In this document: in pieces, positions 1-7,979 of the stretch
Numbering within the stretch: the stretch's first letter is position 1
Layout: each line of letters starts with the position of its first letter
NCBI GenBank assembly: GCA_900544815.1
Contig: UQWT01000017.1
Location: forward strand, 1-32,918
Reading direction: 5' to 3'
Length of the DNA stretch: 32,918 bases
Source of the DNA: an uncultured Bacteroidales bacterium
GTDB lineage: Bacteria > Bacteroidota > Bacteroidia > Bacteroidales > UBA932
Made by a program: the position numbers and the translations under genes
The notes under the pieces: model-generated
Database searches by the model: none
The model's input: only the letters and a program-made list of their open reading frames with translations
Told to the model about the DNA's origin: nothing

Positions 1-52
1 TGTCCTCTGCAATACCTATCATCACATTCAGATACTATCCTTATAAACGCAA

Positions 53-77
53 GAAGCTGACCTTTTGGGTCAGCTTC
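53..77. terminator. Hairpin, probable terminator
   Basis: A perfect 10-bp stem (53-62 with 68-77) encloses a short T-rich loop. The plus side is followed by a moderately T-rich stretch (78-92) and the minus side by TTGCGTTTATA, so the direction is unclear. It may end a gene lying left of the window. Confidence 0.5.
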
Positions 78-251
78 CTGCTATTATTGTTTAGTATAAC
101 CATCTGAATAGTTCTGAATGACTGCCAAGCCTTACAAGTTTAATTGTATAAGTTTCTTTCCGCTTTTTGCTTGCTAAGCAAGCGTTGTCTCGCTTCGCTC
201 TACAACTTGTTAGAGCATCTGATGTTTTTGAAGGTATCTATAAAAACAAAA

Positions 252-273
252 GAGGTTGATTAAAATCAACCTC
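252..273 (-). terminator. Terminator of tRNA-Asn
   Basis: A 9-bp perfect stem (252-260 with 265-273) and 4-nt loop lie five bases downstream of the tRNA on its own strand. The minus strand then reads TTTTGTTTTTA, as expected for a Rho-independent terminator. Confidence 0.8.
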
Positions 274-277
274 CTTG

Positions 278-351
278 CTCCTGAACCAGGACTTGAACCT
301 GGGACCCTCTGATTAACAGTCAGATGCTCTAACCAACTGAGCTATTCAGGA
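278..351 (-). tRNA. tRNA-Asn (anticodon GTT)
   Basis: A 74-nt cloverleaf reads on the minus strand. The 7-bp acceptor stem TCCTGAA/TTCAGGA lies at 351-345 and 285-279, with discriminator G at 278. The D arm contains AGCTCAGTTGGTTAGAGC, the anticodon loop is CTGTTAA (GTT, asparagine), and the T loop contains GGTTCAAGTCC. No CCA is encoded (the next bases read CAA), so CCA must be added after transcription, as is usual in this phylum. Confidence 0.97.
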
Positions 352-470
352 ATTTATTAACTTTAAATTCTAAATTATGAAGCTGTGCCGTTGTAGTGGC
401 TTAGCGGGTACAAAAGTATAACATTTTTTATATCTGTGCAAATTTTTTTTACAAAAATTTTTAAAAGCAC

Positions 471-478
471 TATCTTTG
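471..478 (+). promoter_or_regulatory. Promoter -7 element, HU-CCDC81 gene
   Basis: TATCTTTG matches the Bacteroidetes -7 consensus TAnnTTTG. Transcription should begin near 484, which lies downstream of the ATG at 436 and so excludes it. No clean TTTG is present at -33; that region is an A/T run. Confidence 0.6.
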
Positions 479-519
479 CACTCTACGCTTGTGGCTATCT
501 CATTTTAAGACAAAAAGAT

Positions 520-1452
520 ATGGATTTATCCGTTATTTCATATATTTTAAAGGAACTTGTTCCTTTTCATTCTCAAATCTCTCTTCCCGGTTTGGGATGC
601 TTTGTCGTGGATGAGAAGCCATCCCAGATTATAAACTATGGAACAGTTATAACCCCTCCCCGGAAAAGCCTTAGATTTTCGTTTTCTATTGGCAATAACG
701 ACGGACTTATAGAGAGTGAGTATGCCAAGCTTAAAAATGAGAATACACACGATGCTAAACTGAACGTTGAGAAGCTGATTAGAAAGATAAAGGAACAGCT
801 TACCCAAAACAGAAAAGTTAAGCTCCCGCAGCTGGGAGAACTTAAATTCAATGAGAACGGCGAACTTCTCTTTATCCCCTCAAACGACATATCTATTTTT
901 CCTGCTGCCTCACAGCCGTCGGTAGTAAATATTGTTCCAAAGGAGAGTATTGAATTTACCCAGGCGCCTATGGAAATTCCTTCTGCGCCTGAGTTTGACA
1001 ATCTCAGTATGCAGCGCATATTGAACTACGTTCTTGAAGCATCTGTCATATCAAGAGGCTGTAGAGAGGATATAGCAGCTGCCATACAGGCCAAAGAACA
1101 GGTTGAGATGTTTGCACAAACAGATTCAAAGACAGCATCACTCCATGAGCCTGCAGATGCACAAGAGCTCAAAGAGCCAACAGACACCCATGAACCGGAT
1201 TCAGAAATTAAAGCAGAGCCAAAGGCAAACGTAGAGGTAAAAGATGACAACAACCCGGGCACAGAAATAGAGTCATCCAAGCCAAAAGTTTCAAAAAAAC
1301 AGCTTTGGCTCGCAATAGCTCTCATAGTAATAATCATTATTATTCTGTTTCTAACAATCGTTTTCGTTATGCAGGATGAGCTGAAACCATTCTTGGAAAA
1401 AATCCTGTACAATTCAAGGGAACGTGCTCTAATCCACCATTTTAACTTATAA
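520..1452 (+). CDS. HU-CCDC81-type membrane protein, SPOR domain absent
   Basis: Probable DNA- or cell-division-associated inner-membrane protein of the bacterial HU-CCDC81 family, 310 residues from the ATG at 520. The open frame runs back to 436, but the -7 element at 471-478 places transcription start after that codon. The N-terminal half carries two HU-like units: the first has LPGLGCFVV and a TPP turn, the second KLPQLGELKF. An acidic, proline-rich linker follows, then one strongly hydrophobic helix (about residues 261-285). Family members usually continue after this helix into a periplasmic SPOR peptidoglycan-binding domain; here only about 25 residues remain. Topology predicted from the family is HU domains in the cytoplasm. 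The gene is monocistronic, between the tRNA and a convergent operon. The family assignment rests on motif recognition; the function is inferred. Confidence 0.8.
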   Translation: MDLSVISYILKELVPFHSQISLPGLGCFVVDEKPSQIINYGTVITPPRKSLRFSFSIGNNDGLIESEYAKLKNENTHDAKLNVEKLIRKIKEQLTQNRKVKLPQLGELKFNENGELLFIPSNDISIFPAASQPSVVNIVPKESIEFTQAPMEIPSAPEFDNLSMQRILNYVLEASVISRGCREDIAAAIQAKEQVEMFAQTDSKTASLHEPADAQELKEPTDTHEPDSEIKAEPKANVEVKDDNNPGTEIESSKPKVSKKQLWLAIALIVIIIIILFLTIVFVMQDELKPFLEKILYNSRERALIHHFNL

Positions 1453-1461
1453 GAATGATAT

Positions 1462-1501
1462 AAAAAAAATGAGCTACCCATGCGTACACTATGGATAGCT
1501 C
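1462..1501 (-). terminator. Terminator of the 4-hydroxybutyrate operon
   Basis: The inverted repeat 1471-1480/1492-1501 forms a 10-bp stem with one C-A mismatch. On the minus strand it is followed by ATTTTTTTTATA (1470-1459), a strong terminator tract. It lies about 140 nt after the sucD stop and also sits just after the convergent HU-CCDC81 gene. Confidence 0.75.
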
Positions 1502-1641
1502 AACACATACAATTTTATCTAAACTACTATAATAATGGTACAATTATTAGATTTGTCATGCAGATTCCCAATATAATCTTTATAATACTAAAACAACTTT
1601 AAACCCTTTAACTATGAAATACTGCATAACAGAATTAGCTG

Positions 1642-2997
1642 TTAATCTTCCCATATCTCCTTGTCAGACGGCACGTGAATTCTGGCTGACAAAGGCGCTA
1701 TTCTTGTTATATTTAGCAAATGTTTGTATGTAAAATTTTCCGAAATTGAATTATTTCCCCAACTTCCGCAACCAAGAGTATTGGTTACAGGCAATCCGTT
1801 TTGAATTGAACCACCTGCAGTTGTTGCACAAATTGCATTAACTATTACTCTGGATACGGAAAGTTCCGTTCCGGCCTTAATGATGTTAGCCTGATCATTT
1901 GAATGTATTCCCGCTGTATGTCCATTACCCTCCATAGAAAGATTTGTTTTTGCAATGTCTATAGCCTCCTCAAAATTATCAAAGCCCAAGCAACCCATAA
2001 CCGGGAACATCTTCTCTTTGCATATTCTGTCTGCCTTGCCTGCGCCAACGGCTTCAGCCACTATGGCTCTGGTACCCTCCGGAATAGAGAATCCTGCTGC
2101 ATCTGCAATAACCTTTGCAGATTTTCCAACCAATGCCCTATTAATTTTCCCATCCGGAAACAGAGTATCCAATAATTTATCTTTTTCTTCAAATGTCACA
2201 AAGTATGCTCCATGATTTTTAAAAGCCTCAAAAACAGCATCTTTATCCTTAGATGGATATGTAAAGAACTGTTCTCCGGAACAGATAATTCCATTATCAA
2301 AAGAGCGTCCTGTAATCACCTTATCGGCAGCATCGTTAAAATCTATATTTCTATCCAATATAACCTGCACATTGCCTGCGCCCACACCAAAAGATGGTTT
2401 ACCGGACGAATATGCAGACTTAACCATTGGCATACCACCTGTAGCAACAACAACATCGCACTGCTCCATCAGCTCTTTAGTTTTGTCTATAGAGGGTTCC
2501 TCAATTACCTGAATCAGATCCGCAGGGACACCAAGTGGCTCAACAGCTTTTTTAATAAGGTTAACCGCCATAGAAGAACATTTCTTAGACTGAGGATGAG
2601 GAGCAATGATTATCGCATTCTTTGTTTTAAGTGCAAAAACAATCTTGGACATTGGTGTTACAATAGGATTTGTCATTGGTGTAATACCTGCAACAACGCC
2701 TATAGGTTTTGCAATCTCAATCAAACCGGTCTTTTCATCTATATCTATGATGCCCATAGATTTTTTTCCTCTCAAATTAAAATATACACCCTTTGACTTA
2801 TTTCTGTTTTTAGCCACTTTATGCTCATAAACCCCCATATTGGTCTCCTCAACAGCCAACAATGCAAGCTCCTCTGCATTATCATAAATAACCTTAGTTG
2901 CAGCTTTAACTACAATATCAACCTGCTCTTGGTCAAAATGACGGTAATACTGCTCTTGAGCCTTTCTGGCTCTTGCTACCATTTCTGAAATCTCCAT
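1642..2997 (-). CDS. sucD: Succinate-semialdehyde dehydrogenase, CoA-acylating
   Basis: Reduces succinyl-CoA to succinate semialdehyde with NAD(P)H, the first step of the succinyl-CoA to crotonyl-CoA route. The 451-residue cytoplasmic protein belongs to the aldehyde dehydrogenase superfamily. The catalytic cysteine is Cys239 in NGIICSGEQ. The cofactor-binding half contains GVVAGITPMTNP (about 100-111) and VVVATGGMPMV (182-192). It is colinear with CoA-acylating aldehyde dehydrogenases rather than with CoA-independent GabD enzymes, which fits the neighbouring CoA-linked steps. It is the last gene of the abfD-abfT-4hbD-sucD operon, 24 nt after 4hbD, and shares the B12-riboswitch leader far upstream. 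The identification is strong because all four pathway genes are adjacent. Confidence 0.95.
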   Translation of the reverse strand: MEISEMVARARKAQEQYYRHFDQEQVDIVVKAATKVIYDNAEELALLAVEETNMGVYEHKVAKNRNKSKGVYFNLRGKKSMGIIDIDEKTGLIEIAKPIGVVAGITPMTNPIVTPMSKIVFALKTKNAIIIAPHPQSKKCSSMAVNLIKKAVEPLGVPADLIQVIEEPSIDKTKELMEQCDVVVATGGMPMVKSAYSSGKPSFGVGAGNVQVILDRNIDFNDAADKVITGRSFDNGIICSGEQFFTYPSKDKDAVFEAFKNHGAYFVTFEEKDKLLDTLFPDGKINRALVGKSAKVIADAAGFSIPEGTRAIVAEAVGAGKADRICKEKMFPVMGCLGFDNFEEAIDIAKTNLSMEGNGHTAGIHSNDQANIIKAGTELSVSRVIVNAICATTAGGSIQNGLPVTNTLGCGSWGNNSISENFTYKHLLNITRIAPLSARIHVPSDKEIWED

Positions 2998-3021
2998 AAC
3001 TATCTATAAAAAATACATTAA

Positions 3022-4140
3022 TTAATACAATTGCTCAAAAACCGATCTAATCTCCTCCTCTGACAGAGGAACATAATTATTTGCCAACAGCCTCTGCTGA
3101 GATTCAAGAACATTGGTAGTAAATCCCTGTATCTCATTCTCTTTCATACCATATGATCTTAATCTGTTCTTAGAAATAAGTTTCCCTAACAATGCATCCA
3201 TTGTGTCGTACGGGCACTCATTCTCTCCAATGTGCAGTTCTTTTCTCAAAAAGCTATTAAGATCTTTGATAACACCGTTAGGGTTCTTATCATTATATAA
3301 TTTAAAGATTGCAGTAAAGAACTGATAATTAGCCTCTCCATGAGGCACATGATAATTTCCGCCAAGCGGGTAAGAAAGAGCATGGACAGCTCCTACTCCC
3401 GTATTTCCAAAAGCGATACCTGCAAAGTTGCTTGCCATAAGCATATCATCCAATCTCTCAAATCTATACTCCTCTCCTTTTTCCGCAATTTTGGTAAAAA
3501 CATCCAATATTATCTTTATTGCCGCTTCGCAGTAGATTTTTGTATATGGATTTGATTTGGGTGACAAATATGATTCTGTTGCATGAATCAAAGCATCTAT
3601 TGAACTGCAAGCATAAAATTTAAAAGGAAGACCTTTAACCAATTCCGGTACCAAAACAGCATCGTCCGCAAGGATAGCATCATCTGCAAGGCCCATTTTA
3701 GTGTGTCTTGAGGTAATTTCCGCAATTGAAATATTTGTAACCTCACTACCTGTGCCGCAAGTAGTTGGTAATATTACTAATTTCTTGTCTTTAACAATTG
3801 GAATTTTCCTTTCAAAAGCATCTACCACATTGCTAACATTCTTTAAGGCAAATATTTTAGAAATATCTATTACTGTACCTCCACCTACTGCAATAACTCT
3901 ATTATATTCAACACCTTTAAGATCGTTAAGTATATTATTCATCATTATGTCCGAAGGTTCACCCAATCCATATTTCTCCTGCATTACAAAATGACACGGA
4001 AGGTTAAGTACCTTCATGAACGGTTCGAATATAAATGTATTTGTAATGACCAAGTCATTTTCATTCAGTTGATACTCTTTTGCAAAATCGGCAAAAGAAT
4101 CGAACTTGCATAATCTTGTTTTTAATTTAAATAGTTGCAT
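3022..4140 (-). CDS. 4hbD: 4-hydroxybutyrate dehydrogenase (iron-type alcohol dehydrogenase)
   Basis: Interconverts succinate semialdehyde and 4-hydroxybutyrate with NAD(H). The 372-residue protein belongs to group III iron-dependent alcohol dehydrogenases. The nucleotide-binding motif GGGTVID lies at 86-92. Metal ligands are recognisable as Asp182 and His186 (SSIDALIHATE), His253 (VHALSYPLGG) and His267 (YHVPHGE); the spacings of 4 and 14 residues are those of the family. It lies third in the operon, 11 nt after abfT and 24 nt before sucD. Family motifs alone would not distinguish it from other iron alcohol dehydrogenases; the substrate call rests on the operon. Confidence 0.93.
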   Translation of the reverse strand: MQLFKLKTRLCKFDSFADFAKEYQLNENDLVITNTFIFEPFMKVLNLPCHFVMQEKYGLGEPSDIMMNNILNDLKGVEYNRVIAVGGGTVIDISKIFALKNVSNVVDAFERKIPIVKDKKLVILPTTCGTGSEVTNISIAEITSRHTKMGLADDAILADDAVLVPELVKGLPFKFYACSSIDALIHATESYLSPKSNPYTKIYCEAAIKIILDVFTKIAEKGEEYRFERLDDMLMASNFAGIAFGNTGVGAVHALSYPLGGNYHVPHGEANYQFFTAIFKLYNDKNPNGVIKDLNSFLRKELHIGENECPYDTMDALLGKLISKNRLRSYGMKENEIQGFTTNVLESQQRLLANNYVPLSEEEIRSVFEQLY

Positions 4141-4151
4141 TATGTTATTAA

Positions 4152-5444
4152 TTATTTTTTAAAACGGGTATAAAACTCAGACTCCAACATCTCCTTAAAA
4201 TTAGGATGGGCAATCTCTATTAAAGCTCTGGCTCTTTCCTTTAAGGTCTTTCCTTTGAGTTTTGCAATTCCATATTCTGTTATAACATAATCCACATCAT
4301 TCCGGGATGTTGTAACAGCCGAACCATGAGCCAAGAATGGAACAATTCTTGAAACTTTTCCACCAACGGCTGTAGATGGCATTGCCATAATAGATTTACC
4401 ACCTTTAGACCAGGCAGCACCTCTAACATAATCAACCTGCCCACCTGTTCCGCTGAACTGTCTTAGGCCGATCGTTTCGGATGCTACCTGCCCCATAAGG
4501 TCAACCTCTATACATGAGTTAATAGAGATCATTTTATCGTTTTGAGCTATTATTCTTGGATCATTAACATAATCTACAGGGCGCATCTCAACATCTTTGT
4601 TTTTATTTACAAAGTTGTATAGTTTGTCGGTTCCCATGAGAAATGTTGCAACCAATTTACCGGGTAATAATGTCTTCTTTGCACCTGTGATAACACCTTT
4701 ATTTACAAGGTCAACAACACCATCGGAAAACATCTCCGTATGTATTCCAAGATCCTTTTTACTGTCGAGAAACATTAACACAGCATCCGGTATAGCGCCT
4801 ATTCCAAGTTGTAATGTAGAACCGTCCTCTATCAATGAAGCACAATGCTCCCCTATTTTCTTCTCTACATCAGTAATTGTCGGGAGATTAATATTCGCCA
4901 ATTTCATATCCGAAGATATTATACAGTCCAATTTTGACACATGTATAAAATTATCACCGTACACAAAAGGCATCTGTTCATTCATCTCTGCTATTACCAA
5001 TTTAGCCTTTTCAGCCGCTGCTTTAGTATAATCACACGAAACGCCTAAACTGCAGTTTCCGTTTTCATCTGGTTTAGAAACCTGAATTACAGCAACATCA
5101 ACAGGATACTCATTTGTAAACAAAGACGGAACTTCATAAAAGAATATCGGTAAAAAATCGCCCCTTCCTTCTGCTATGGCAGCCCTTGAATTTGCACCTA
5201 CGAAATTCGTAACATGTCTGAAATGTCCCTCTGTCCCGGGTCTGAGATGCTCATCTGCGCCCAAAGTAAGCATGTGATATATCTGTATATCTTTTAATCT
5301 GTCTAATTGATTAAGCATCTCTTTGGGCACGAGCCGAGGGCATCCGGCCGCATGCCCGAATACCACTCTGTCTCTGCTTTCAATAGCCCGTACCGCCTTA
5401 CACACATCAACAATTCTATTACAATAACGATTATTTAAAATCAT
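4152..5444 (-). CDS. abfT: 4-hydroxybutyrate CoA-transferase
   Basis: Moves CoA from acetyl-CoA (or butyryl-CoA) to 4-hydroxybutyrate, giving 4-hydroxybutyryl-CoA. The 430-residue protein belongs to the acetyl-CoA hydrolase/transferase (Cat1/Cat2) family. The catalytic glutamate that forms the enzyme-CoA thioester is Glu237 in IHTEMFSDG. The glycine-rich CoA-site segment QLGIGAIPDA lies at about 212-221 and a second, GTGGQVDYVRGA, in the C-terminal half. Length is normal for the family. The gene lies 37 nt after abfD, which supplies the next reaction. Also called cat2 in clostridia. Substrate assignment depends on the surrounding operon. Confidence 0.93.
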   Translation of the reverse strand: MILNNRYCNRIVDVCKAVRAIESRDRVVFGHAAGCPRLVPKEMLNQLDRLKDIQIYHMLTLGADEHLRPGTEGHFRHVTNFVGANSRAAIAEGRGDFLPIFFYEVPSLFTNEYPVDVAVIQVSKPDENGNCSLGVSCDYTKAAAEKAKLVIAEMNEQMPFVYGDNFIHVSKLDCIISSDMKLANINLPTITDVEKKIGEHCASLIEDGSTLQLGIGAIPDAVLMFLDSKKDLGIHTEMFSDGVVDLVNKGVITGAKKTLLPGKLVATFLMGTDKLYNFVNKNKDVEMRPVDYVNDPRIIAQNDKMISINSCIEVDLMGQVASETIGLRQFSGTGGQVDYVRGAAWSKGGKSIMAMPSTAVGGKVSRIVPFLAHGSAVTTSRNDVDYVITEYGIAKLKGKTLKERARALIEIAHPNFKEMLESEFYTRFKK

Positions 5445-5481
5445 AACTCTTTAATCATTAACATCATTGAGCAAATTCACA

Positions 5482-6948
5482 CTATTTAGCCGCATCTTTG
5501 GATACATCTACTTTAGCAATAGCTCTGGCAAGCTGTTTTTTCTCCTCCAAGTTACCCTGTCTTGAAATCATTATCCTCTGAGCTTGAGGCGAACCTGCGC
5601 CATGCATAGATTCAGTTCTATATCCAACAGCTGCAGTTCCCAAGGTTAGATTTTCAATCAGTCTCAGTACTCTCATTCTGTTCTCGGTAGATGTTCCGGT
5701 TGCGCCCTGAAGATATTTTTTTACAAATGGCCCTATTTTCTCATCTTTAAAATCCTGTTCAGATGGCATCGTTACCATTAATCCACCCGCTATATCCTCT
5801 GCAAGTCTGGCTATTTCATACGGCAATCTTGTAACATTCTGTTTGCAGACATTTGCCAAAAGAAGATTTATCTGATAATTACCTGCAGGCATTTTCTGTC
5901 CTTCAGATGAGCAAGCAATACCGCAAGCGTATAAAGTCTCGTTGAGATGCATCATCTCTATAAGTTTATCCTTAATGTGGCTTGCCTTTGGAACGCCGTT
6001 ATACTCAGCTGCCAAAGCCGAAGCTCCTATAAGGACATCACCGACTCCAACTTTACACCCGCCATACGATTGTCTGTGATAACCTGCAAAACGTTCAACC
6101 ATCATGCCGGCAAACTGATACTCTCTGCACATAAACACTCTCTCTTTTGGGACGAATACATTATCAAAAACAACAAGTGCTTCATGACCGCCATACTGAG
6201 AATTTCCCAAATCCATATCTGCACCCTCCTCTAATTTTCTGGTATCACATGATTGACGTCCATAAATCATAAATACACCCGGAGCATCAGATGGTACAGC
6301 AAATGAAATAGCATAATCCTTATCCTCCTCCTTCATTGCAACAGTAGGCATAATAAGATGTTCATGAGAATTGACAGCACCTGTCTGATGAGCCTTGGCA
6401 CCTCTGACTACAATTCCATCCTCTCTAACCTCAACTACATGCATATACATATCCGGGTCATCTTGTTTTGATGGAGACAGCCCTCTGTCCCCTTTAGGAT
6501 CTGTCATAGCACCATCAACCGTAAGGTCATTCTCCTGCACATATTTCATATACTCTGTGAATCGTTTATGATACTCTGTACCTAATGCTTTATCTATTTC
6601 GTATGTTGTTGAAAATATAGCATTAAAGGCATCCATTCCAACACAACGTTGAAAGCAGGCTCCGGTCTTTTGCCCCATAAGTCTCTGCATTTTAACCTTA
6701 TTAACGAGATCCTCTGTACTTTGATGCAAATGGCAGAATCTGTTTATTCTCTTCCCTACAAGTGGTGAATATACTGTCATTATATCTTGGTATTGAGGGT
6801 CTTCGGCCAATTCATAAGTTTTTGCAACGGAATTCATTGATGGCCTAATCATTGGATGATCTACAGGATTTTCAATAAGCTTACCCATATAGTAAACTTT
6901 AAGATTCAATTTGCGTAAGCTCTCTACGTATTCTTTTTTCGTCATCAT
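5482..6948 (-). CDS. abfD: 4-hydroxybutyryl-CoA dehydratase / vinylacetyl-CoA isomerase
   Basis: Catalyses the radical dehydration of 4-hydroxybutyryl-CoA to crotonyl-CoA and isomerises vinylacetyl-CoA, using FAD and an oxygen-sensitive [4Fe-4S] cluster. The 488-residue protein has the acyl-CoA-dehydrogenase-like 4-hydroxyphenylacetate hydroxylase fold. All four cluster ligands known from the clostridial enzyme (Cys99, Cys103, His292, Cys299) are present one residue earlier: Cys98 and Cys102 (ACFQRC), His291 (AGYHRQ) and Cys298 (YGGCKV). It is the first gene of the operon. The start is either of two adjacent ATGs at 6948/6945. A 440-nt leader upstream holds a cobalamin riboswitch and a terminator-like hairpin, so expression is probably lowered by B12. 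The enzyme itself does not use B12. A complete ligand set argues for an active enzyme and a strict anaerobe. Confidence 0.97.
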   Translation of the reverse strand: MMTKKEYVESLRKLNLKVYYMGKLIENPVDHPMIRPSMNSVAKTYELAEDPQYQDIMTVYSPLVGKRINRFCHLHQSTEDLVNKVKMQRLMGQKTGACFQRCVGMDAFNAIFSTTYEIDKALGTEYHKRFTEYMKYVQENDLTVDGAMTDPKGDRGLSPSKQDDPDMYMHVVEVREDGIVVRGAKAHQTGAVNSHEHLIMPTVAMKEEDKDYAISFAVPSDAPGVFMIYGRQSCDTRKLEEGADMDLGNSQYGGHEALVVFDNVFVPKERVFMCREYQFAGMMVERFAGYHRQSYGGCKVGVGDVLIGASALAAEYNGVPKASHIKDKLIEMMHLNETLYACGIACSSEGQKMPAGNYQINLLLANVCKQNVTRLPYEIARLAEDIAGGLMVTMPSEQDFKDEKIGPFVKKYLQGATGTSTENRMRVLRLIENLTLGTAAVGYRTESMHGAGSPQAQRIMISRQGNLEEKKQLARAIAKVDVSKDAAK

Positions 6949-7155
6949 AACAAGATATTTTATTGATTAATCGTTAAACTGCAAACCAACCGGATCAACA
7001 TGTTTCACTAAAGACAACAAGGAGCAAGCACCAACCACGCAAAGCCCCAATATGCCAGGCATACGCACTTGATACACCACATCTTGTAATAAAGACTGCG
7101 ATAATCGTAAGTACAGACAGCATGCTACAAAACCGTAGCAGTGTTCTCTTTTCTG
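6949..7155 (-). other. abfD leader between hairpin and start codon
   Basis: About 200 nt of untranslated leader separate the terminator-like hairpin from abfD. It contains small hairpins (GCTAC/GTAGC around 7120-7135; TATGCC/GGCATA around 7054-7066) but no obvious ribosome-binding sequestrator. An 82-codon TTG-initiated frame spans it, and an in-frame ATG at 7062 would give a 31-residue hydrophobic peptide ending 18 nt before abfD. I see no family resemblance and do not call it a gene. Confidence 0.4.
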
Positions 7156-7156
7156 T

Positions 7157-7216
7157 AAAAAAATGTAAAAACCAGTAACTTCAATATTCCTCTTCCCCGG
7201 AATACAGAGTACCAAT
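7157..7216 (-). terminator. Terminator-like hairpin of the riboswitch expression platform
   Basis: On the minus strand the bases directly after the aptamer fold into a long stem (7216-7199 with 7190-7171). It has a perfect inner TATTCC/GGAATA helix, a few bulges and wobble pairs outside, and an 8-nt purine loop. It is followed by TTTTACATTTTTTT (7170-7157). The hairpin plus broken U-tract is the usual layout of a transcription-terminating expression platform. The pairing was found by eye. Confidence 0.5.
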
Positions 7217-7390
7217 GTTAAGGCAGGTCTTCTGACTTGTTCTACGTTCCGCTGTCTTCCCTTAATACTTTAAAGTGACAAAATGAGTGCAAAACGCTCT
7301 ATAAGAACTTACAGCTGAGGGGACAGTTCCGGATTCCCACCGGATTCCCTATTCAATCCATATAGAAGTACTCTAATGGATCACCTTAGC
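7217..7390 (-). promoter_or_regulatory. Cobalamin (B12) riboswitch aptamer
   Basis: The minus strand carries the cobalamin aptamer landmarks in order: closing P1 strand CTAAGG near 7389-7384, the core GGGAATCCGGTGGGAATCC followed by GGAACTGTCCCC and CTGTAAG, a variable arm, and the B12 box AGTCAGAAGACCTGCC (about 7237-7222), closing with CCTTA that pairs with TAAGG of P1. The aptamer starts within a few nucleotides of the predicted transcription start. The next gene on this strand is abfD. By family precedent, bound cobalamin should reduce downstream expression. Confidence 0.92.
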
Positions 7391-7394
7391 AATA

Positions 7395-7427
7395 CAAAGG
7401 TATGTATGAATTATTTTAAACTCCAAC
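7395..7427 (-). promoter_or_regulatory. Promoter of the riboswitch-abfD operon
   Basis: The -7 element TACCTTTG (7402-7395, minus strand) matches TAnnTTTG exactly. GTTG at 7427-7424 lies 21 nt upstream as a fair -33 element. Transcription would begin near 7390, exactly at the 5' edge of the aptamer, so the whole transcript passes through the riboswitch. Confidence 0.75.
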
Positions 7428-7951
7428 AAAACTCATAACATTTTTTTCGTCTGCAAAAAAAATTACAAATAATACAGCTGTTTTTTCGCATAACGTTTGT
7501 ATTAATTAGAACATGGATAAATTGAAACGAATTTTAATTATTCCATTAATATATTTATATGAATCAAATAATTACATATTCATTATGTTAACAGCATAAA
7601 GTACTGTTTAGATTATAAAATATCATTCGGATAATTATAGAGCATATAAAAAAAAGAAATATTAAATAATTACATTTATAACACAGTAGTTATAAATACT
7701 ACTAAAAAATAAAACACAAGATGATGCCAAAAAATTTGGCACCCTCCTCCTCTCAAAATTAACAAGTAACACTCAATAGCAGATCTAATCTAAAATTTGG
7801 GTCCTGAATTTAACAACTTTCTTTGAGGGTATAGTAATCATCTCTTTTGTATTCAATACTTTAATTACACTATTCAACTTCCTATCCTATGCAACAAAAT
7901 GAAAAACAAATTGTTTGCCACAATTTATATATTCACTATAAAAGTTTATAG
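7428..7951. other. AT-rich intergenic region without a recognised gene
   Basis: This very AT-rich stretch shows no ORF that I can support. Two tiny plus-strand frames (7513-7599, 28 codons; 7889-7951) have no recognisable product. A short palindromic hairpin (GCCAAA/TTTGGC) lies near 7724-7738. The stretch leads into the hexamer tract and tandem duplication. Confidence 0.5.
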
Positions 7952-7979
7952 TTGGCGTTAGCGTTGGCTTTGGCTTTAG
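7952..7979 (+). repeat. (NTTGGC)n hexamer tract, copy 1
   Basis: This is a degenerate period-6 tract of TTGGCG, TTAGCG, TTGGCT units. Read in frame it is (Leu-Ala)n and runs into VLIEFIVPNDAFAQNNK and a stop at 8030-8032, resembling the core and cleavage region of a signal peptide, but no ATG precedes it. Confidence 0.7.

Noticed and set aside
1..22. Possible minus-strand gene start reading MIGIAED, like a response regulator
   Set aside because: Only seven codons lie in the window and no TAnnTTTG promoter is upstream; too little to call.
436..519. 28-codon N-terminal extension of the HU-CCDC81 gene
   Set aside because: It covers the -7 promoter element at 471-478 and has no resemblance to the family N-terminus.
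6967..7215. 82-codon minus-strand frame between the B12 aptamer and abfD
   Set aside because: It starts with TTG, overlaps the terminator-like hairpin, shows no family resemblance, and is better explained as untranslated leader.
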